A stretch of DNA of 9,979 nucleotides from NCBI GenBank assembly GCA_943324025.2, contig CALPKA020000010.1:1-9979 (forward strand), read 5' to 3'. Position 1 is the stretch's first letter. Every line of letters begins with the position of its first letter. Positions 1 through 6,404 of this stretch are shown here, piece after piece. This DNA comes from Bifidobacterium breve. GTDB lineage: Bacteria; Actinomycetota; Actinomycetes; Nanopelagicales; Nanopelagicaceae. The notes beneath the pieces were generated by a model. It saw only the letters and a program-made list of their open reading frames with translations, was not told the origin of the DNA and did no database searches. A program made the position numbers and the translations under genes.

Positions 1-1254
1 AACGAGGAGTTTAAAAAACGGCTTGCATTGATGTTTATGCCCGTACTTATTAACGTTCCGAACTCAATCACCTTACTATTACATCCAATTAAATCTCTTC
101 GTGAGCCAGGCCTCTCTCTTGAATCTGCTGGACCTCTTTCAACAATACTTTTTAACCCAGGCGGACCAAGTGCGCCAGCAATTTATGTTTTGGCCCCATT
201 TTTACTTTATATTTTGATTGGAATTTTCTCAAGAGATCAGAAAAATTCTGCAATTAGTGCATTACTTGTAATTTCTTTAGCTGCAACATTTAGCTCATTC
301 TTTATCCAAGGAAACAACAGTCAAGCACAACGAATTTGGAGTGGACCATTAATTTTATTTGCTCAACTGTTGGCTTTGCTGCTGATTTTTGCAATAGCTG
401 AGAGAATAATTCCACAATTGCGAGTAAGTAATTTTGGTTTCAGACATATTGCATCAGTATTTACAGCTTTAGTAACAATTGTCTCTATGGTAACAATTTC
501 AATATGGGCAACCAGCGCTGGTGCAAACTCAGTATTAAGGGCCAATCAAGAACAGGTGATACCGCCATTCATAACTGATTTAGCTAGTACTGATGAGCGC
601 CCAAAAACTTTGGTAATTCGTAAATCAGATGATCAATTACAGTACTTCGTAACACGTGGCGGAGATTTACAAATTGGCAATGCAGATGTGGCAAGCCAAA
701 CGCCGGAGCAATTCCATAAAGCAATTGTTGATTTAGTTAATGGCGTAGGTGGAAGTACAAGTCAGGTTTTAGGATTTTACGGAATTAAGTATGTCTATAT
801 GAAGAACCCAGCTGATGCAGGATTAACTAGAACTATTGATGGAATCGGTGGTTTCACTAGAAGTTCTGCAACTAAGGATGGAATTGTTTGGAAGGTAGAT
901 AAGTCGCATGCACGAGTCACATTCCAAAATAAACAAGGTCAATTCTTGTCAGTAAATTCAACAGATAAATCATCCAAAGCTTACGTCTCAGGTGCTGGGC
1001 TAATACTGTTGGCTGAAAAATATGACAAGGCTTGGCATTTAATGTTGAACGGAAAACCAGTTCCGTTGCAGGAACACCCATTTGGAATTCCGATTTTTGA
1101 AATTCAAGAGCAGGGTGAAATCTTGTTAACCCATGATGGCACAAACCGACGAGCTTGGATTTCCTTGCAGTTAATTGCGTTAATCAGCACAATTGTTTTG
1201 GCGCTTCCTGCTGGTCGCAGAAGAAGAGAAGTTCCACTTGAGGAACTACTATGA
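1..1254 (+). CDS. Polytopic membrane protein, C-terminal part; probable family 2 glycosyltransferase (5' end outside window)
   Basis: The reading frame is open from base 1, so the start lies upstream; the TTG at 28 and ATG at 31 are probably internal. The visible 417 codons hold about four hydrophobic segments (roughly codons 60-76, 83-102, 113-133 and 149-170), a soluble and probably extracytoplasmic region (about 172-384), a last membrane segment (about 386-402) and a basic tail with RRRR. No catalytic glycosyltransferase motif is visible because that domain would lie upstream. The call rests on context: in actinobacteria a large membrane GT2 protein precedes DUF5719, DUF3499 and manB. If correct, it would transfer sugars for envelope polysaccharide at the membrane. 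The TGA overlaps the next start as ATGA, indicating translational coupling. Membrane protein is near certain; glycosyltransferase is inference. Confidence 0.6.
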   Translation, partial: NEEFKKRLALMFMPVLINVPNSITLLLHPIKSLREPGLSLESAGPLSTILFNPGGPSAPAIYVLAPFLLYILIGIFSRDQKNSAISALLVISLAATFSSFFIQGNNSQAQRIWSGPLILFAQLLALLLIFAIAERIIPQLRVSNFGFRHIASVFTALVTIVSMVTISIWATSAGANSVLRANQEQVIPPFITDLASTDERPKTLVIRKSDDQLQYFVTRGGDLQIGNADVASQTPEQFHKAIVDLVNGVGGSTSQVLGFYGIKYVYMKNPADAGLTRTIDGIGGFTRSSATKDGIVWKVDKSHARVTFQNKQGQFLSVNSTDKSSKAYVSGAGLILLAEKYDKAWHLMLNGKPVPLQEHPFGIPIFEIQEQGEILLTHDGTNRRAWISLQLIALISTIVLALPAGRRRREVPLEELL

Positions 1255-2582
1255 AAATTACCCATAAGGATTACCGAAATATTGGAGTAATACTTGTATT
1301 AACGCTTATGGCAGGGCTTTCATATAGCGCTCCAGAACGTGATCAACAAGTAAAACTGACAAGTTCATATCCAGCAACAGTGTGCCCTGCAATCGGAAAC
1401 AATGTGTCATCAATCGCAGCACTAACTTCTTCGAAAATAGATAGAAGATTAATCGATGGTGTTAGCAAGCGGTTAAATCCGGGTAAAGGCAATGTAATTC
1501 CACTGAAGAGTAATGCACTTCTAGTAGAAGGCAATCCAGGAACCTCGTTAACATTTGCAAATAATGGCTGGAAGTCAGTTGTGCCATGTTCAGTAAGTAA
1601 TGGCGAACAGTGGTTTGTTGGTGGTTCAGGTGGGTTAACCAGTAAATCATTTTTATATATAGTCAATAGTGGTTTTAGTGAGTCAGCTGTTGATTTAGAA
1701 TTGTTCACATTAAATGGTCTAGTAGAGCCTAAAATTGTTACCATCCCTCAGAATTCCACTAAAAAGATATCAATTGACTCACTCGTACCAGGTGAAGAAT
1801 CAATTGCCATAGCGGTTAAAACTAAATCTGGGCGCGTAAGTTCATATTTATTTGATGAACGGAAAAAAGGACTTAAATCACTTGGTGCAGATTTTGTCTC
1901 ACCCGTGGGTCAAGCTCGTAAACAAGTAATCATTCCAGCAATCTCGGGCCTGCCTGGGAAGTTATCTTCAAATACAAATTCAGTATCACATACACTCAGA
2001 TTGCTTGTGCCATCATCTATTGATGCCAATGTTGATATTTCAGTTAATTCAGATGATGGAAGATTTATACCAGTTGGGCTTTCTCAATTAAATGTTAAGA
2101 GTCAAAGAGTTTTAAACGTTCCTTTAACATTTGCACCAACTAATCAACCCTTTTCAGTAATTATTGATTCTGATCAACCTGTCTTGGCATCAGTCTTTTC
2201 CAATTTTTCATATGGTAAAAGCTCTGAAATAGCATGGGCAACTGGAGCTGATGAGCTGTCAAAATGGTCTGTGAATTTAACAGGCTCAAAACCAACATTA
2301 ACCTTTGTTGGGGATCGAATTGATGTTCAAATAACTGCAACAGGTTCAAATGGCAAAAAATTTGAAAAGAAATTAACTGGCAGTAATTTCTTAGTTTGGC
2401 GAGCACCTGTTGGTTTAAATAAATTGGAAGTCCAGGCTAATCGCTCTGGAATCGGCGGGGGAGTTATCTTCTTACCTGAGAGTGGTGGTATCGGCTCAAG
2501 CTATATACCGATGAATAATGGTGCTAATTTAGAAACTGCTTCTGAGCCAGTCGCCGATGCACGCGTCATAAGTCGAGGCTAA
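1251..2582 (+). CDS. DUF5719-type extracytoplasmic protein with N-terminal signal anchor
   Basis: A 443-residue protein of unknown function. Residues 1-10 carry K/R/H charges and 11-27 form a hydrophobic segment (IGVILVLTLMAGLSYSA), so the rest should lie outside the membrane, tethered or secreted. The body is rich in Ser, Asn, Gly and Val with alternating beta-strand-like stretches and no enzyme motif I recognise. It has only two cysteines, C45 and C113, which could form a disulfide. Family assignment rests on this architecture plus position between the glycosyltransferase-like gene and DUF3499, where DUF5719 proteins are found in actinobacteria. The start is supported by the ATGA overlap with the upstream gene and by AGGA at 1241-1244, six bases before ATG. 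A role supporting the upstream membrane protein in surface glycan assembly is plausible but unproven. Confidence 0.7.
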   Translation: MKITHKDYRNIGVILVLTLMAGLSYSAPERDQQVKLTSSYPATVCPAIGNNVSSIAALTSSKIDRRLIDGVSKRLNPGKGNVIPLKSNALLVEGNPGTSLTFANNGWKSVVPCSVSNGEQWFVGGSGGLTSKSFLYIVNSGFSESAVDLELFTLNGLVEPKIVTIPQNSTKKISIDSLVPGEESIAIAVKTKSGRVSSYLFDERKKGLKSLGADFVSPVGQARKQVIIPAISGLPGKLSSNTNSVSHTLRLLVPSSIDANVDISVNSDDGRFIPVGLSQLNVKSQRVLNVPLTFAPTNQPFSVIIDSDQPVLASVFSNFSYGKSSEIAWATGADELSKWSVNLTGSKPTLTFVGDRIDVQITATGSNGKKFEKKLTGSNFLVWRAPVGLNKLEVQANRSGIGGGVIFLPESGGIGSSYIPMNNGANLETASEPVADARVISRG

Positions 2583-2621
2583 ATCCCAACTTTCTTGCCA
2601 CAATCGTATTAACCTGTTGCT

Positions 2622-2972
2622 ATGCGAAAATCGGCCAGCCGTAAGTGCTCAAGGGCAAGTTGCACTAGTGCTGCCATAAAAACACTCACTTATATTTATT
2701 CTGACTCAACTGCAGTGCTTGGGCCACTTTCAACATATGCCGAACCACACAATTACGATTTATGTGCAGCACACAGTGAGCGATTAACTGTTCCAGTTGG
2801 TTGGAGTGTGATTAAAGAAGAAATTGTTGACCAGAATATTGGACCTTCTGATGAGGATTTGATGGCAATTGCAAATGCAGTTCGAGAGGTAGCAAACTCG
2901 GATTTGGCAAGCAAAAATATGCCACCAGAGTTAGGTCGGCGCGGACACCTTCGTGTGCTGCCATCAAACTAG
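2622..2972 (+). CDS. DUF3499 family protein, probable small zinc-binding protein
   Basis: A 116-residue soluble protein of unknown function. The first 61 residues carry the features of DUF3499, an actinobacterial family: KCSRASC (C9 and C14), TLTYIYSDS (21-29), GPL (34-36), EPHNYDLC (41-48), then H51 and PVGW (58-61). C9, C14, C48 and H51 would make a plausible four-ligand zinc site (CX4C...CX2H), which is inference. The C-terminal half is acidic and variable and ends in a basic stretch (GRRGHLRVLP). There is no signal peptide or membrane segment. No Shine-Dalgarno sequence precedes ATG 2622; a weak TATTAA at 2607-2612 ends nine bases upstream, so a short-leader or leaderless transcript is possible. 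Its place between DUF5719 and manB is conserved in actinobacteria. Confidence 0.85.
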   Translation: MRKSASRKCSRASCTSAAIKTLTYIYSDSTAVLGPLSTYAEPHNYDLCAAHSERLTVPVGWSVIKEEIVDQNIGPSDEDLMAIANAVREVANSDLASKNMPPELGRRGHLRVLPSN

Positions 2973-3013
2973 TAATTCACACTTACCCTTAATTCGCCAA
3001 AGACAAAAGAATT

Positions 3014-4360
3014 ATGTTAGATAAAATCATTAAAGCTTACGACATTCGAGGCTTGGTCAAGAATGAGATAACTACTGATTTTTCCTTTGCACTCGGTGTC
3101 GCATTTGCAAAATTCCTTGAATTTGAAAGAGAACCGGCAACTATTGTTGTTGGTGAAGACATGCGAGAAACCTCTAGCCCACTAGCAGATGCATTCTCCG
3201 ATGGCGCAACTAGTCAAGGAATGGATGTAATTCGGATAGGTCTAGCATCAACCGACATGCTCTATTTTGCATCCGGCAAGTTAAATCTTCCTGGAATTAT
3301 GTTCACTGCAAGCCATAACCCGGCTAAATACAATGGAATGAAACTCTGTAAGAGTGGTGCTAAGCCAATCGGGCAAGAATCAGGTTTACTCAAGATTAAA
3401 CACTTAATTCAAGAGGGTATTGCAATTTCCAATCGCCCAGTTGGAACGGTAAAGAAAATAGATTTATTGGAAGAGTATGTGAGTTATTTACTGGATAGAT
3501 TCCCGAAGAAAACGTTTAATAAGCGTAAGTTAAAAGTGGTAATTGATGCCGGCAATGGAATGGCTGGGTATACCGCTCCATCTGTGATGAAAAAACTTAA
3601 TGTTGACCTAGTTCCGATGTATTTTGAGCTAGACGGTGATTTTCCTAACCATGAAGCCAATCCGATAGAAGCCAAAAACTTAAAGGATTTACAGAAAAAA
3701 GTTAAAAAAGAAAAAGCAGATTTAGGTTTAGCCTTTGATGGTGATGCTGATCGATGTTTTCTTGTCGATGAGAATGGTGATCTAGTTAATCCATCCTCTC
3801 TTACAGCCCTTATTGCCGTTAGGGAATTAAAGAAAAATCCAGGTGCTTCTATTATTTATAATCTAATTTCTTCAAAGGCTGTGCCTGAAGTAATCATAGA
3901 AAATGGCGGAAAACCTGTTCGTAGCCGAGTTGGCCATTCATATATTAAAAGCTTGATGGCGCAATCCGGAGCAGTCTTTGGTGGTGAACACTCGGGACAT
4001 TTTTATTTTGCAGATTTTTGGCGTGCTGACTCTGGAATGCTCGCAGCTTTATACGCCTTAGCTGAATTAATGGATACCGATAAATCACTTTCAGAAATTC
4101 TGGATTCCTTTGATCGGTATTTTTCAAGTGGTGAAATTAACACTCAAGTCAAAGATGCTAGTAAGTCAATTAAGTTGATTAGAAAAAAGTATGAAAAAGA
4201 GAATGAAATAGATGAGTTAGATGGGCTAACGGTGACTTCTGAAAAATGGTGGTTCAATCTTCGACCATCTAATACCGAACCACTGCTTCGCTTGAATGTT
4301 GAGGCAGATTCACCAAAACTAATGGCCGAGATTAGGGACACAGTACTATCCCTAATTTGA
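3014..4360 (+). CDS. manB: Phosphomannomutase/phosphoglucomutase
   Basis: A full-length alpha-D-phosphohexomutase of 448 residues. It interconverts hexose 6-phosphate and 1-phosphate (mannose and possibly glucose), supplying sugar-1-phosphate for GDP-mannose and envelope glycans in the cytoplasm. All four family signatures are present in order: the catalytic phosphoserine loop TASHNP with S100, the Mg-binding loop DGDADR (242-247), the sugar-recognition loop GGEHSGH (323-329) and the C-terminal phosphate-binding loop RPSNTEP (417-423). The start is set by the typical N-terminal AYDIRG close behind it. The ribosome site is weak (AAGA at 3007-3010, three bases from ATG). Which hexose is preferred cannot be read from sequence; the symbol follows actinobacterial usage for this syntenic gene. 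The last codons and the stop lie within an inverted repeat. Confidence 0.93.
   Translation: MLDKIIKAYDIRGLVKNEITTDFSFALGVAFAKFLEFEREPATIVVGEDMRETSSPLADAFSDGATSQGMDVIRIGLASTDMLYFASGKLNLPGIMFTASHNPAKYNGMKLCKSGAKPIGQESGLLKIKHLIQEGIAISNRPVGTVKKIDLLEEYVSYLLDRFPKKTFNKRKLKVVIDAGNGMAGYTAPSVMKKLNVDLVPMYFELDGDFPNHEANPIEAKNLKDLQKKVKKEKADLGLAFDGDADRCFLVDENGDLVNPSSLTALIAVRELKKNPGASIIYNLISSKAVPEVIIENGGKPVRSRVGHSYIKSLMAQSGAVFGGEHSGHFYFADFWRADSGMLAALYALAELMDTDKSLSEILDSFDRYFSSGEINTQVKDASKSIKLIRKKYEKENEIDELDGLTVTSEKWWFNLRPSNTEPLLRLNVEADSPKLMAEIRDTVLSLI
4329..4358 (+). repeat. Inverted repeat overlapping the end of manB
   Basis: ATTAGGGA at 4331-4338 and TCCCTAAT at 4349-4356 are perfect reverse complements around a ten-base loop. 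A G-U pair (4330/4357) and an A-U pair (4329/4358) could extend the stem to ten pairs. The 3' arm runs into the manB stop codon (4358-4360). There is no T-tract afterwards, so it is not a canonical intrinsic terminator; it may instead be an mRNA 3'-end or processing hairpin. Confidence 0.55.
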
Positions 4361-4364
4361 AGGT

Positions 4365-4400
4365 GATAATTTAATTAATACAGGGTATCTTTATCCTCTG
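4365..4400 (+). promoter_or_regulatory. Candidate ahcY promoter -10 and leader hairpin
   Basis: GATAAT at 4365-4370 matches five of six bases of a -10 box, but no good -35 box lies upstream. A start near 4377 would give a leader of about 73 bases. Just after it, 4381-4388 (CAGGGTAT) can pair with 4393-4400 (ATCCTCTG) around a CTTT loop, with one mismatch and one G-U pair. I do not recognise the SAH, SAM-II or SAM-IV riboswitch patterns here. The rest of the 4361-4449 gap shows only the ribosome binding site. Confidence 0.3.
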
Positions 4401-4439
4401 TCCATCCATTAGTAACCCTAAATTTCATACCGAGTTAAC

Positions 4440-4446
4440 AGGAGAG
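4440..4446 (+). promoter_or_regulatory. Ribosome binding site of ahcY
   Basis: AGGAGAG ends three bases before ATG 4450, with the AGGAG core ending five bases before it. It is one of only two strong Shine-Dalgarno sequences in the window and fixes the ahcY start. This fits ahcY leading the ahcY-mtrA-mtrB group. Confidence 0.8.
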
Positions 4447-4449
4447 TAA

Positions 4450-5727
4450 ATGAGCACCACTACTGCAATTAGAAGCGATATTGCTAATCCTGCCTTGGCA
4501 AGTGAAGGCAAAAAAAGAATTGAATGGGCGGGGCGCAATATGCCAGTGCTCGCGCAAATCAAAGATCGATTTGCTAAAGAAAAACCATTTACTGGAATTC
4601 GAATTGCTGCGTGCATGCATGTAACCACAGAAACTGCCAATTTAATGCTAGCTCTTAAAGCCGGTGGCGCTGATTTAGCTCTATGTGCTTCAAATCCACT
4701 TTCAACTCAGGACGATACTGCAGCAGCCCTTGTGCATGAGTATGGCATTTCAGTATTTGCACGAAATGCAGTTGATCGAGATGGGTATTACGGACACTTA
4801 AATGCCGCGCTAGATATCAAACCACAACTTGTATTTGATGATGGGTGCGATTTGGTAAATGTATTGCACACAACTCGAACTGAATTAATTGCAGGCGTTA
4901 TGGCTGGTTGCGAAGAAACAACAACGGGAGTTATTAGATTAAGTCAGATGGCGAAAGATGGCGCCCTGAAATTTCCAATGATTGCAGTTAATGACACTGA
5001 CACTAAGCATATGTTTGATAATCGCTATGGCACAGGACAATCGACATTTGATGCGATTTTTCGTGCTACAAACACTTTAGTTGCTGGAAAAATTGTGGTT
5101 GTCGCTGGATTTGGTTACTGCGGAAAGGGAGTTGCAGAAAGAGCCAAAGGCCTAGGCGCTGAAGTTATCGTTACAGAAATTGATCCAACTAAGGCACTGG
5201 ATGCATTGATGCAAGGATTCCGAGTTATGCCGATGACGCAAGCTGCAGCCATCGGAGATTTATTCATTACCGTGACTGGAAACCGCGATGTATTACGCGA
5301 TGAGCACTTTAAGATTATGAAGGACGGGGCAATTTTAGCTAACTCTGGACACTTTGATATCGAAATTGATGTTGCTTGGTTAGAAAAAAATGCAAAGCAA
5401 AAGAATTCCAAGATGCGCCATCAGACTGATGAATATGTAATGGCAGATGGTCGCCGGATACTTTTAATTGCCGAAGGAAGACTTGCTAACTTAGGTGCAG
5501 CTGAAGGCCATCCAGCATCAGTTATGGATATGTCTTTTTCAGATCAAGCATTAACTGCAGAGTGGCTACTTAAGTCAGGTAAGGAATTATCTGCTGGTTT
5601 GCACAATGTGCCAGTTGAAATTGATAAAAATGTTGCGCGTCTAAAGTTAGAGAGCATGGGTTCATCTCTAGATGTTTTGACTCCTGCTCAAGAACTTTAC
5701 CTTAACTCTTGGGAACACGGTTCTTAA
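4450..5727 (+). CDS. ahcY: Adenosylhomocysteinase, short archaeal/Thermotoga-like form
   Basis: A 425-residue cytoplasmic NAD-dependent enzyme that reversibly hydrolyses S-adenosylhomocysteine to adenosine and homocysteine, removing the inhibitory product of methyltransferases. Motifs: CMHVTTETAN (55-64) in the substrate domain, DDGCD with D131, EETTTG with E156, and NDTDTKHMFDN with K186 and D190. These catalytic residues fall at the same numbers as in the human enzyme. The Rossmann loop is GFGYCGKG (220-227), followed by VTEIDP. Near the C-terminus is GHPASVMDMSF. The protein lacks the roughly 40-residue insert of the mycobacterial enzyme and ends in SWEHGS instead of the usual Lys...Tyr tail that reaches into the neighbouring subunit; both point to the short form. 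Its TAA stop directly abuts the mtrA ATG, in the same frame. Confidence 0.95.
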   Translation: MSTTTAIRSDIANPALASEGKKRIEWAGRNMPVLAQIKDRFAKEKPFTGIRIAACMHVTTETANLMLALKAGGADLALCASNPLSTQDDTAAALVHEYGISVFARNAVDRDGYYGHLNAALDIKPQLVFDDGCDLVNVLHTTRTELIAGVMAGCEETTTGVIRLSQMAKDGALKFPMIAVNDTDTKHMFDNRYGTGQSTFDAIFRATNTLVAGKIVVVAGFGYCGKGVAERAKGLGAEVIVTEIDPTKALDALMQGFRVMPMTQAAAIGDLFITVTGNRDVLRDEHFKIMKDGAILANSGHFDIEIDVAWLEKNAKQKNSKMRHQTDEYVMADGRRILLIAEGRLANLGAAEGHPASVMDMSFSDQALTAEWLLKSGKELSAGLHNVPVEIDKNVARLKLESMGSSLDVLTPAQELYLNSWEHGS

Positions 5728-6402
5728 ATGACTTTGGTCATGGTTGTTGATGACGACCAAGACTTAGCAGAGATGCTCAGCATAGTTTTAACTGGTGCGG
5801 GCATGAAAGTTGATTTAGTAAATCGTGGAGATTTAGTTATTGATAAATTTAATTCAAATCCACCAGATTTAGTGTTGCTTGATGTGATGCTACCTGGAAT
5901 TGATGGAATTGAAGTTTGTAAAATAATTAGAGAACAATCAATGGTGCCAATCGTGATGCTAACAGCCAAAGGTGATACTCATGATGTTGTTATGGGTCTT
6001 GAAGCTGGTGCAGATGATTACATGGTTAAACCATTCAAACCTCAAGAGCTTGTCGCAAGAATTAATACAAGGTTAAGAAGAGTAACGAAGGTTGGAACTT
6101 TAACAATCTGTGATCTTGTTATTGATCAGATGGAACACAAAGTACTTAAGAATGGAAAGGAAATTGCGCTAACGAGGTTGGAGTTTGATCTTTTGGTAGC
6201 GCTTGCAAAAGAACCAGGAAGGGTATTTACCAGAGAAGCATTGTTGAATGAGGTCTGGGGATACCAGCACGCTGCAGATACCCGGTTAGTCAACGTGCAT
6301 GTTCAAAGATTACGATCCAAAATTGAAACCGATGCTGATAATCCAGAGTATGTATTAACTGTAAGGGGTGTTGGATACAAAGCTGGGGCGGCTAAGATTT
6401 AG
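5728..6402 (+). CDS. mtrA: Response regulator MtrA (OmpR/PhoB family)
   Basis: A 224-residue DNA-binding response regulator. The receiver domain (about 1-115) has the acidic pair D8/D9, phospho-acceptor D52 in LLDVMLPG, T79 and K101 in VKPF. The winged-helix domain (about 125-220) has LTRLEFDLL, FTREALLNEVWGY, a recognition helix around 184-200 (DTRLVNVHVQRLRSKIE) and the closing RGVGYK. In actinobacteria MtrA controls cell-wall remodelling, division and osmotic-response genes and is phosphorylated by MtrB, encoded two bases downstream. ATG 5728 follows the ahcY TAA with no gap, and the nearest purine-rich stretch, GGGAA at 5711-5715, is too far for a good ribosome site. Translation therefore probably depends on ribosomes finishing ahcY. 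No promoter of its own was seen. Confidence 0.95.
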   Translation: MTLVMVVDDDQDLAEMLSIVLTGAGMKVDLVNRGDLVIDKFNSNPPDLVLLDVMLPGIDGIEVCKIIREQSMVPIVMLTAKGDTHDVVMGLEAGADDYMVKPFKPQELVARINTRLRRVTKVGTLTICDLVIDQMEHKVLKNGKEIALTRLEFDLLVALAKEPGRVFTREALLNEVWGYQHAADTRLVNVHVQRLRSKIETDADNPEYVLTVRGVGYKAGAAKI

Positions 6403-6404
6403 GG

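Noticed and set aside
28..33. TTG/ATG near the left edge as the true start of the first gene
   Set aside because: The frame is open to base 1 with protein-like sequence before it, and the first visible residues already belong to a hydrophobic membrane protein, so the gene most likely begins outside the window.
1343..1744. 133-codon reverse-strand frame opposite the DUF5719 gene
   Set aside because: It has no recognisable domain and lies wholly opposite a gene with good start, ribosome site and signal anchor; taken as chance.
2595..2622. Promoter for DUF3499 with TTGCCA as -35 and TATTAA as -10
   Set aside because: The two boxes are only six bases apart and cannot work together; TATTAA alone is a weak match, so no promoter feature was called.
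4329..4370. Rho-independent terminator after manB
   Set aside because: The inverted repeat has a ten-base loop and is followed by TTGAAGG, without a T-tract, so it does not meet the pattern.
4361..4449. SAH or SAM riboswitch ahead of ahcY
   Set aside because: I could not find the conserved cores of these classes; only a short hairpin and a ribosome site are visible. Left as an unrecognised leader, not named as a riboswitch.
5115..5411. 98-codon reverse-strand frame opposite ahcY
   Set aside because: It lies opposite the conserved Rossmann domain of AhcY and has no recognisable protein features.
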